Assembly (NCBI RefSeq): GCF_016862215.1
Contig: NZ_BOMN01000001.1
Coordinates: 1 to 64,000, forward strand
DNA: 64,000 nucleotides
Reading direction: 5' to 3'
Source: Winogradskya humida
Lineage (GTDB): Bacteria; Actinomycetota; Actinomycetes; Mycobacteriales; Micromonosporaceae
The notes under the pieces are model-generated. The model was not told where the DNA came from. It made no database searches and saw only the letters and a program-made list of their open reading frames with translations. Shown in pieces: positions 50,940-58,617 of this stretch (the stretch's first letter is position 1; every line of letters starts with the position of its first letter). The position numbers were made by a program, and so were the translations under genes.

Positions 50940-51944
50940 CTACCGGCCGCTGAACCAGGCGGCGATCTGGGCGCGGGAGCGGAATCCCAGACGCAGCCGG
51001 ATCCGCTCGACGTGACCCTCGGCCGAGCGCTCGTCGATGCCCAGCCGTGCCGCGATCTCGCGGTTCGTGCATCCCTGGCTCACCAGCTCGGCGACCTCCC
51101 GCTGCCGAGGGGTCAGCTCGTCGGCCCGGCGCCGCCCGACGCTCAGCCCGAGGAAACGGCGAACAACGCGCACCAGTTCGTCCCGGTCCCCCGCGAACGG
51201 CAGGTGCGACCGCCCCGGCAGCAACACCAGCTCAGCGCCGCTGATCCCGGCGGCGAGCTCGTGCGCCTGGGAGACAGGTGCCGCGCGGTCACCCGTACGG
51301 TGCACGACCAGAGCCGGTGCACGCACCTGCGCAAGCGAATCACTGACGTCTATGTCATAGCTCAACGCCAGCAATTCCCGAGCCGTCGCGGCGCTCGAGC
51401 ACGCACGCTGATAGCGGGCGAGCTCGGCCCGCGTCGACCGGTCGGCGTCCGGGGCGAAAATGTCGGTCAGCACATCGGATCCCAACCCCCAATGCGATTC
51501 CACCAACCCCAGAACATGATTTCGTACGCCCGGAGCGGACACCTCACCCCCACGCACCCACCCGCCATAGAGCACCAGCCGCCGCACGGTTTCCGGATGC
51601 GCCGCCGCCCACGCGACGGCCACCGGAGCGCCCATAGACGTACCCATCAGATCGAACGGTTCGCCCAGCGCCGCCGCGATCGCGCCCAACTGCTCGAGCT
51701 CGAACGCCAGCGACGCCGGACGATCCACGGCGGCCGACATGCCACATCCGGCGCGGTCGTACCGTACGAGCCGGATGCCCTGCCCCAACGCCTCGTAGAG
51801 TGCCCGCTCGGCGGGCAGTTCCCAGCCGAGCCGCAGATGCGTCAGCCAGCCCATGACATAGACCAGCGGCCGCCCGGCACCGATCGACGCATACGCCACA
51901 ACGGTCCCGTCGGCGAGCACTACCCGGTCAAGCCGCTGCCGCAC
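50940..51944 (-). CDS. alpha/beta hydrolase fused to a LuxR DNA-binding domain
   Basis: A 334-residue fusion. Residues 1-250 are an alpha/beta hydrolase (oxyanion loop [12 protein letters not shown], nucleophile elbow MGTSMGAP near residue 101, and the histidine in [12 protein letters not shown]). Residues 265-334 are a LuxR helix-turn-helix ([33 protein letters not shown]). The hydrolase may serve as the ligand sensor. The start is GTG at 51944. No partner operon gene adjoins it; the minisatellite separates it from the SDR. Confidence 0.9.
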   Translation of the reverse strand: MRQRLDRVVLADGTVVAYASIGAGRPLVYVMGWLTHLRLGWELPAERALYEALGQGIRLVRYDRAGCGMSAAVDRPASLAFELEQLGAIAAALGEPFDLMGTSMGAPVAVAWAAAHPETVRRLVLYGGWVRGGEVSAPGVRNHVLGLVESHWGLGSDVLTDIFAPDADRSTRAELARYQRACSSAATARELLALSYDIDVSDSLAQVRAPALVVHRTGDRAAPVSQAHELAAGISGAELVLLPGRSHLPFAGDRDELVRVVRRFLGLSVGRRRADELTPRQREVAELVSQGCTNREIAARLGIDERSAEGHVERIRLRLGFRSRAQIAAWFSGR

Positions 51945-51978
51945 CCCGCCATTGTCGCTCAGCGGCCGGAGCCCCGTG

Positions 51979-52022
51979 GGCGAAGCTCAGCGGGTGGAGC
52001 TCGACAGGCGAAGCTCAGCGGG
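51979..52022. repeat. 16-bp direct repeat, two copies
   Basis: GGCGAAGCTCAGCGGG occurs at 51979-51994 and 52007-52022 with 28-base spacing, just upstream of the LuxR-hydrolase gene. Its GGCGAAG core resembles units of the minisatellite, so it may be an outlying, decayed part of the same repeat family. Confidence 0.6.
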
Positions 52023-52251
52023 CGTGGCGCAGCGCCCTCTCGAGGGTGGTGTCCACGACTGTTCTCAGCCCGGCTCCACCCGGACAAGTGCACCCGCATG
52101 ATCGCTGCAGAGAGCATTCGGTCACTGCGATCACCCGCCGACCACGGGGCTGGGGCACTTTCGCTCAGCCTGACCGCTCGCTCGAAGGCCGCCAGTGCAG
52201 TAGCCGCCACACGATGCCGCCCCGGCGCGTGACCACAACCGGATCTGAGCT

Positions 52252-53162
52252 GTGCATGATCGGGCGGTGGATATGGATGCGCTGGTTGATCTGAGCCTTC
52301 TCACCCGGGCCGAGCGGGAACTGCTGCGGGCCGGCGTCATGGAATGGGAGCGCCCGGAAGGTGACAGGGCCGAGGTGGTCCGGCTGCTCGGTTATGGCGA
52401 TCGCCAGGAACTGCAATCGGATGTCGTACGCCTCGCTGGTCTGCTGGCCTCGGACCGTTCTGCGTCGCGGCGTGATTGCCGGCGTCTGCTGCTTGCCACA
52501 GAGCTGGCGTTCGCGAGCGAGACGTTGGGCTGGGCGCGTGACTGGGAGGCTGATACCGGTTATACCGACCATGACACCGTGACGGTGTTGCGCGACATTC
52601 AAGAACGGATCGCCGGCATTGTTTACGGGGTTGACGATCGCCTGGCGGAGACCGGTCTCCCTGTTCCGCCGGCGTGGGAGCCGATCTCGATGGAGGTCGA
52701 TGACGCCTATTGGGACCCGTTCTACCAGCGCTTCGACTTCCGCCCCAGCATGTATCACTGGCCGGCGATCACTGAACCGGAGCCGTCCCTCACGATCGAC
52801 CTCGGGCCGATCTTCGCCGGCGGCCATGCTCAGTTCGGGGCCGGCGCCGCGGCGATCAACAGTCTTGCCCTGGTGGCGCTGACCCGCGTCCTGGACAGCG
52901 ACACCAGCCTCGTGGTGCTTGATTGGCAGCATCAGTCGTACCGGTTCTGGCCGCAGCTGTTCGCCTGCCAGGCGGACCCGCGGTGGGCGACGACGGTCTT
53001 CCCGAACGGGGACTACTACATTTTTCTCTCCGAAGACATGAGCACCGGCACGTTCGGACATCCCTGGGAACAACGCTCTGTGTGTTCGGGGAACCGCTGG
53101 TGTCCACCCTGGTGCCGATGCTGACGAGCTGGCTCCCGATCAAGCGGAGCACCATAAAATAG
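52252..53162 (+). pseudogene. DUF2716-type protein with a 3' frameshift
   Basis: The first 270 codons read continuously: a helical N-terminal region (ALVDLSLLTRAERELLRAG), then a DUF2716-like domain (FRPSMYHWPAITEPEPSLTI, LDWQHQSYRFWPQLFACQ, FPNGDYYIFLSEDM, FGHPWEQ). After about 53076 the frame goes wrong; the expected continuation TLCVFGEPLVSTLVPM is one frame over and ends at 53162. In the annotated frame it would stop at 53124 with a cysteine-rich tail. I see no slippery heptamer, so a one-base deletion, or a sequencing error, is the simplest explanation. DUF2716 has no known function. Confidence 0.7.
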
Positions 53163-53165
53163 CTG

Positions 53166-53188
53166 GTTGCCCCCGGTGACCGGGCAAC
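53166..53188 (+). terminator. hairpin GTTGCCC...GGGCAAC
   Basis: A seven-base perfect stem with a nine-base loop follows the DUF2716 gene, four bases after its corrected stop. There is no T-tract. Confidence 0.45.
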
Positions 53189-53224
53189 TACGTCGCAGGT
53201 GCGCACTGGAGATGCGGCGGTGCG

Positions 53225-53557
53225 GTGAGCAGAGTGCTGAAGATGCTGACGACGCAGGGTGACCCGATCACGGTCGGCGCGGACGAGCCTCCGCCGATGG
53301 AATTCTTGCTGCGAAGCCTCCCGAACCAGCACCTGGAGATCCTCGCCGCAACGTACTTCGGCGGCCGGACGACAACCGAGGCGGCGCAGCTGCTCGGTCT
53401 CGCGCCGGAGGTCGCCAAGGCCCGGCTCTACCACGCGATGCGCGACCTGTCCCGCATGGTCGCCATCAGCCGCCCGGGTCACCTCGTGCCACGCACGCGC
53501 GGCGCTTCCGGGGAGTGCGTAGTGCATCGGCCGGCGCCTGGTCGCGGAAATCGGTGA
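53225..53557 (+). pseudogene. sigma factor fragment (region 4 only)
   Basis: The 110 codons contain only the -35-recognition part of an ECF-type sigma factor: SLPNQHLEILAATYFGGRTT, then EAAQLLGLAPEVAKARLYHA and MRDLSRMV. Region 2, which binds core polymerase and the -10 element, is absent, and the 61 bases upstream do not contain it. It cannot act as a complete sigma factor. The start is weak (GTG without a clear ribosome site). The far end is unrelated Arg/Pro-rich sequence. Confidence 0.65.
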
Positions 53558-53580
53558 TCAAGCGAGGCACCAAGGGCGTA

Positions 53581-53598
53581 ACGCAACCGACCTTGCGT
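53581..53598. terminator. inverted repeat ACGCAA-CCGACC-TTGCGT
   Basis: Six-base perfect arms and a six-base loop lie 23 bases after the sigma fragment. It is a possible terminator; the rest of the stretch 53558-53742 shows nothing recognisable. Confidence 0.35.
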
Positions 53599-53742
53599 GG
53601 CGCCGGGTGGAGATACTCGGTATGACCGTGTCCGAGACCGTCGCGGCGCGCATGCACCACATGCCACATCGTAAGCCGCGCACACCTGCCCCTCCATTCT
53701 GCGGGCGACGCAATGTCATACACCCCTGGTAGACCTACCGGC

Positions 53743-54006
53743 ATGGTTGAGAGCTTGCCGGTGGAACACCCGCCCTGCCCTTCCTGCGCCGGCCCGCGCG
53801 TGGAGGTGAATGTTCGTACCGACACCGATCGGCAGGACATCCGGCTTCGGAGGCAGACCCGGCGGGGGTGGGGATCCCGTGACGTAACGGGGGTTCGAGC
53901 TCTGGCGTGCAGCGGTTGTGGTCTCGTCACGTTGCACGTGAGCGACCTTGCCAACCTCCAGGCCGAGGTGACGAAGAACCCCGGACTGTTCAGGTGGGAC
54001 GACTGA
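53743..54006 (+). CDS. small zinc-ribbon-like protein
   Basis: An 87-residue protein with two cysteine pairs, CPSC at residues 11-14 and CSGC near 64-67, spaced as in a zinc ribbon. The rest is basic in the middle (RLRRQTRRGWG). It may bind nucleic acid or a protein partner. ATG at 53743 begins just before the first pair; an earlier start at 53713 is possible. It lies between broken genes and is convergent with a methyltransferase remnant. Confidence 0.55.
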   Translation: MVESLPVEHPPCPSCAGPRVEVNVRTDTDRQDIRLRRQTRRGWGSRDVTGVRALACSGCGLVTLHVSDLANLQAEVTKNPGLFRWDD

Positions 54007-54032
54007 CGGCAGGTGGCCACGCGATGCGTGAC

Positions 54033-54659
54033 CTACCCGTGCTGGGCCGAGATGCGGAAGCGATGCGCGTGCGCCCGGAAGCGTCCTTCGGCCCGGATCT
54101 GTTCATCGATCTGGCGCAATGACGCGCCGTACCGGTCAAGGGTGAAGTCAGGGACCTGCCATGGCACGGCGCGCAACTGATAGACCAACGCCCCGATGTC
54201 ATAGAAGTCGAAGGCGGGCCATTCCTGCCGGACGTCCACGATGGTGAATCCGGCGGCGCTCAGTTGGGCAATTGCTACGTCGGCGTTCCACGGGGTGGAG
54301 TACGCGGGCGGCGCGCCCAGGGCGGTGTTGATGGCTGCGCAGTCGTCGCTGCCGACCTGCTGGGTGAGCAGCGTTCCCCCGGGCTGCAGGGCGCGAGCGG
54401 CCTCTGCGGGGTCGACCCGGCCGTGCCGGTTGAGAACGACGTCGACGGAGCCCGACGCGACGGGCAGCGTACGGTCGGGAGTGAACACCACCGTGACGCC
54501 GAGCGGGGTCAGGCGCTCCTCAGCAACCGGGACTTTCGGCCGCCAGCCCTCGGTCGCCGTCGTCCGGGCGGGCAACGGCGCCAGCGCGGCCACCAGATCC
54601 TCGAATGCCGGCTGCCTATCCACCACGCGACTGTAAGCGCGGCCACAGACAGATTCCAC
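54033..54659 (-). pseudogene. methyltransferase remnant without SAM motif I
   Basis: The last 160 residues match an actinobacterial SAM-dependent methyltransferase group: PARTTATEGWRPKVPVAEER, DVVLNRHGRVDPAEAARAL, GGTLLTQQVGSDD and LRAVPWQVPDFTLDRYG. The glycine-rich SAM loop expected just before this appears as VVDRQPAFEDL, so the GxGxG is gone, and about 50 further N-terminal residues are missing. It is probably inactive. The exact start is meaningless; the longest open frame begins at 54659. Confidence 0.65.
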
Positions 54660-54814
54660 CGAGTTGTTCCGGGTGGGATGTTCGCTCTCAGCATCGGGCA
54701 GTCGGTCAGCTGATGTCCCCGGGTGTGGTGGAACCGTGTGTGGTTATCGGCCAGGGATTGGCCGGCGACGTTGAAGCACATGGCGAAGCGGGTACTCAGT
54801 GGTATCGACCGGAG

Positions 54815-55231
54815 GTGATCGAGCTGAGTACCGTTCTTGTGCTGGCTGGCGTTGTGTTCATTGTGTGCGGTCTGGGCGTGGTGGTCGTGCAGTTGCGCCG
54901 AGGCGACACCGGTTTTGGCTTGTTGCGTGGCGAGAGCGTTGAAACTCGCCGGGCTGTGCGGCGGGCGATCCGGGACGGCGAGACCGACGATGCCAGAGTC
55001 GACGAGTTGGCTCGTCAGACGTTTCGGATGATTCCGCGACTTCGGTGGGCGCGCTATTTTTTCGCGGGGATGTTTGTTCTCTCCATCATTCTGCTGGCCG
55101 TCGGTGACCATACGGCCGGCGATACCGTGCTGCGCGTGTCACAAGCACTGTTGTGGGCAGGGTTGATCGTGCTGGACGGGGTCAACCGTCGCCGCCGCGA
55201 CAACTATCGGGGTTTGCGCCCCACTCCCTGA
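54815..55231 (+). CDS. small membrane protein, function unknown
   Basis: A 138-residue protein with three hydrophobic segments: near residues 4-22 (TVLVLAGVVFIVCGLGVVV), near 82-100 (YFFAGMFVLSIILLAVGD) and near 108-125. A charged cytoplasmic-looking middle (ETRRAVRRAIRDGETDD) separates the first from the others. GTG at 54815 is chosen with a nearby GGAG; an ATG about 34 codons upstream is an alternative. It is convergent with the DNA glycosylase gene, with a nine-base gap. Confidence 0.65.
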   Translation: MIELSTVLVLAGVVFIVCGLGVVVVQLRRGDTGFGLLRGESVETRRAVRRAIRDGETDDARVDELARQTFRMIPRLRWARYFFAGMFVLSIILLAVGDHTAGDTVLRVSQALLWAGLIVLDGVNRRRRDNYRGLRPTP

Positions 55232-55240
55232 GGCGCCGCC

Positions 55241-55870
55241 TCAGACCGGGCCGGAACGCGGGGCCCTGCTTGCCAGGTACTGCTGCCAGAGCAGGCGGGC
55301 GGCGACCGCGCGCCACGGTCGCCATGCCTCGGCGCGCAGAAGGATCTCCGCCGGGGTGGGAACGGCGGGGAGCTGCCACACCTCGGCGATGCCGACGGCG
55401 ACAGCGAGGTCGCCGTTGGGCCAGGCGTCCGGGCGGCCCAGGGCGGAGAGCAGGTAGATCGCCGAGGTCCACGGCCCGATGCCCGGAAGTGTCCGCAGCG
55501 CGGCCTCCACCGCGTGGTCGTCCAGCAGGGCCAACCCGTCCAGATCGAGAGATCCGTCGAGGACAGCGGTCGCCATGGCCCGGGCGTAGCGGGTCTTCTG
55601 GCGGCTGAAGCCCGCGGCGCGCAGCTGCAGGTCGTCGAGCTGCAGCAGGCTCGCGGCGGTGAGCGGGTCCGCGAGCACCTTGACCCGCTCGAACGTCGCC
55701 CGCGCCGAGGCGAGCGACACCTGCTGTTCCAACATGATGTGCAGCAGCGACGGCAGGCCCGGTGGGCGGTCCCACATCGGGGGGAAGCCGTGGCGGTCGA
55801 CGACGGCGGCGAAGAGCGGTTCGCGGGTGGTGAGCTCGGAGACGCCACGGTGCAGGTCGGCGGGGGTCAT
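55241..55870 (-). CDS. DNA glycosylase, HhH-GPD (AlkA-like)
   Basis: A 209-residue base-excision repair enzyme. The helix-hairpin-helix is LPGIGPWTSAIYLLSALG, and the catalytic aspartate follows in DAWPNGDLAVAVG. EQQVSLASARATFERV fits the AlkA type that removes alkylated purines. ATG at 55870 overlaps the stop of the AfsR-like regulator as ATGA, so it is translationally coupled to a regulator, an unusual partner for a repair enzyme. Confidence 0.9.
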   Translation of the reverse strand: MTPADLHRGVSELTTREPLFAAVVDRHGFPPMWDRPPGLPSLLHIMLEQQVSLASARATFERVKVLADPLTAASLLQLDDLQLRAAGFSRQKTRYARAMATAVLDGSLDLDGLALLDDHAVEAALRTLPGIGPWTSAIYLLSALGRPDAWPNGDLAVAVGIAEVWQLPAVPTPAEILLRAEAWRPWRAVAARLLWQQYLASRAPRSGPV

Positions 55871-58605
55871 GCGGTGGGGATACCCAGTTCGGCGAGGCGG
55901 TTGCGGGCTTTCAGCACTGCGGGTGACTCCAGGGCGGTGAGGTCGGGGAGGGCTTCGAGCCACGCCTCGATCGCTGATTCCGCACGCCCGGCGGCGTCCA
56001 GCGCGTCGCCGTATTCGATCAGGCACAGGGCGAGGTTGGCGCGGCTGCCCGCCTGGCGGAGCTTGGTCACCGCGTGGGCGTAGTGGTCGATCGCGGTCAG
56101 TGGGTCTCCGCTGCGGCGGTAGGTCCAGCCGAGGTTCCAGTCGATGATGCCCTGGCCGTTGACGTCGCCGCGGTCGTGGAACATCGTTTCGGCGGCGCGG
56201 AGCAGCGTCAGAGCGTCCGCATAGTGGCCCAGCTCGACGTGGGCGAGGGCGGTCTGGCCCATGGCGGCCGGTTCCAGGTCGGTGCGCCCGAGATCCCGGA
56301 TCAAGGTCAAAGCCTCGAGATGCGCAACCAGGGATTGTTCGTACGCGCCCAGGTGCCGCCGCACCGACCCGATGTTGATCAGTACACGGGCCCGTTCGTC
56401 GGCGCGACCGAGCTTCGCGAAGTGGACATCCGCCGAGACGAGGTGGCGCAGGGCGGTGTCATGATCGCCGAGGAAGTTGTAGGCGCCGGCGAGGCTGCGT
56501 TCGGCGAAGGCGCTCGCTTCGACGTCGCCGGCGATGGTGGCCGCGTCGAGGGCGGTGCGGGACACGTCGGCCCAGTCGTTCCACCAGCCCTGCCGCTGAT
56601 AGAACGCCGACAGGCAGACGGCGAGCACACACGCGGCCCGGGCGTCCTTGCGGTCGGCGGCCTGGTGGGTGACCGCGCGCAGGACGTCGCGGTGGGTGAC
56701 GCACCAGGCGAGGGCATCGCGGGGCTCGGCGAATTCCGTGACGGCGACGCCGGGCGGGGCGGGTTCGGGCAGGTAGGACGGCGGGCGGCGGAGCAGCACC
56801 GCGTCGACGGCCGCCACTGTCCACGTGTAGTGGCTGAGGATCCGGGCGACCGCGGCTTCGCGTTCGAGGTTATCGTCGAGCAGCTCAAGGGCGTACGCGC
56901 GGACCAGGTCGTGTATCCGGTAGCGGTCCTCGGGCAGGCGGCCGGCCAGCCCGATGCGGGCGAGTTCGCTCAGCAGCGTACGCGTAAGCGCCGTTGACTC
57001 TGCGGCGAGCGAAGCCGCCGCCGGCACGGTCAGCTCGGGCCCCGGATGCAGGGCCAGCAGCCGGAACAGGCGCGCCGCCGCGGGGCTGAGCATGCGGTGT
57101 GACCAGGAGAAAACCGCGCGCAGGTCCTCGGTGAGGTCGTCGTCGCTGAACGCGTCGAGGATCGCGCGGGTGTCGCGCAGCTCCGCGGCGATCGCCGACA
57201 ATGGCCAGTGCGGGGCCATGCTGGCGCGGGCGGCGACGATGGCCAGGGCCAGCGGGAGCCGGCCGCAGCGTTCCGCGACCTCTTCGAGCGCTGCGGGTTC
57301 GGCGGCGGCGCGGTGTTCGCCGAGGCGGGCGGCCAGCAGGGCGCGGGCCTCCTGAGCGTCGGGCACGTCGAGGGTGAACAGCCGGGCGCCGGCGCCGGTG
57401 GCCAGGCCGGTGAGACGGCGGCGGCTGGTCACGACGACGGTGCTGGCGCCTTCGCCGGGCAGCAGCGGGCGGACCTGGGTGACGTCGTGGGCGTTGTCGA
57501 GCACGATCAGGACGCGGCGGCCGGCCAGCACGCTGCGGAACTGCCCGGCGCGGGCGTCGGTGCCGGCCGGGATCCGCGACAGCGGCACGCCCAGTGCCTC
57601 CAGGAATCCCTGCAGCACCTCGGCGGCACCGCTGGGTGCCACGGCGGGATCAAATCCATGCAGGTCAGCGAAGAGTACGCCGTCCGGGAACGCCGCCGCC
57701 GACCCGTGCGCGAGGTGCACGGCGAGGCTGGTCTTCCCGACTCCCGGCATCCCGTCGATCGCCACGGTCCGGTGCTCGGCGCGGACGAGCTCGGTGAGCT
57801 CGCGCAGCAGCGCGTCGCGGCCACCGAAGCCGGGCAGGTCAGGCGGCAGCTGCGCGGGGCGGACCAGCGCGGACACCGCCGGTGGCCGTTCGACGGCCCG
57901 GAGCACCTCGCGGGAGGCGTTCTCCAGGTCAGCGCCGGGGTGCACGCCCAGCTCCGCGTCGAGTCGCTGCCGCAGCTGCTGGTAGAGACCGATCGCCTCG
58001 GCCTGTCTGCCGTCGGCGGCGAGCACCAGCATCAGGCGTGCGTGCAGCGTCTCGTTGAGCGGCTCCCAGGTGACGGCCTGATGCAGGGCGGGCAGCACGT
58101 CGGCGGGCCGGTGGTCTTTCAGGGCGGTCCGGGCTGCTTCGGCGGCGACCACCGCGTGCTCCCGGTCGACTGCCACGAAGACCGGGTGGGTGGCTTCCAG
58201 GCCGGCCGCGCAGCGTCCGTGCCAGAGCGCCAGGGCCGCGAGCAGCGCGTCGAGGCCGGCGCCCGGTTTACTGAGCTCCCGGAAGGTGAGCAGGTCAACG
58301 GTCGCGTCGCCCGGGTGCAGGCGGTAACCGCCGGGCTCGCTGGTGATCCATTGGCCGCCGGCGCGGGTGGGCAGCTCCGGCTCGAGCAGCCGCCGCAGCG
58401 CCCCTACATAGCGGTGCACGACGTTGGCGGCGCTGGCCGGTGGGTCGTCGCCCCAGAGCAGGGTGGTCAACTCGCCGGCCAGGACCACCTGACCGGCGCG
58501 GGCCAGCAGCAGCGCGAGGATGAGGCGCTGCTGGCGAGGGCCGAGGGAGAGCTCCGTGCCCTGCCGCGCCACGCGCAGCGGGCCGAGCAACTGGAAGTGC
58601 AACAT
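55867..58605 (-). CDS. AfsR/SARP-like regulator (BTAD, NB-ARC, TPR), copy 2
   Basis: A 912-residue regulator: winged helix (LHFQLLGPLRVARQGTELSL, LGPRQQRLILALLLARAGQV), BTAD activation domain, STAND ATPase with P-loop IDGMPGVGKTSLAVHLAH and Walker B VLIVLDNAHDVTQV, and a TPR-like C-terminus. It is 12 bases behind a clear paralogue with the same domain order. Many stretches (for example VRPLLPG, LPLALAIV and AVFSWS) are shared with it. A likely ATP-dependent activator of secondary metabolism or differentiation. Confidence 0.92.
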   Translation of the reverse strand: MLHFQLLGPLRVARQGTELSLGPRQQRLILALLLARAGQVVLAGELTTLLWGDDPPASAANVVHRYVGALRRLLEPELPTRAGGQWITSEPGGYRLHPGDATVDLLTFRELSKPGAGLDALLAALALWHGRCAAGLEATHPVFVAVDREHAVVAAEAARTALKDHRPADVLPALHQAVTWEPLNETLHARLMLVLAADGRQAEAIGLYQQLRQRLDAELGVHPGADLENASREVLRAVERPPAVSALVRPAQLPPDLPGFGGRDALLRELTELVRAEHRTVAIDGMPGVGKTSLAVHLAHGSAAAFPDGVLFADLHGFDPAVAPSGAAEVLQGFLEALGVPLSRIPAGTDARAGQFRSVLAGRRVLIVLDNAHDVTQVRPLLPGEGASTVVVTSRRRLTGLATGAGARLFTLDVPDAQEARALLAARLGEHRAAAEPAALEEVAERCGRLPLALAIVAARASMAPHWPLSAIAAELRDTRAILDAFSDDDLTEDLRAVFSWSHRMLSPAAARLFRLLALHPGPELTVPAAASLAAESTALTRTLLSELARIGLAGRLPEDRYRIHDLVRAYALELLDDNLEREAAVARILSHYTWTVAAVDAVLLRRPPSYLPEPAPPGVAVTEFAEPRDALAWCVTHRDVLRAVTHQAADRKDARAACVLAVCLSAFYQRQGWWNDWADVSRTALDAATIAGDVEASAFAERSLAGAYNFLGDHDTALRHLVSADVHFAKLGRADERARVLINIGSVRRHLGAYEQSLVAHLEALTLIRDLGRTDLEPAAMGQTALAHVELGHYADALTLLRAAETMFHDRGDVNGQGIIDWNLGWTYRRSGDPLTAIDHYAHAVTKLRQAGSRANLALCLIEYGDALDAAGRAESAIEAWLEALPDLTALESPAVLKARNRLAELGIPTA

Positions 58606-58617
58606 CGAAGCCCCGGC

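Noticed and set aside
53060..53090. Programmed -1 frameshift in the DUF2716 gene
   Set aside because: There is no X-XXY-YYZ slippery heptamer and no evident downstream structure. A one-base deletion is simpler.
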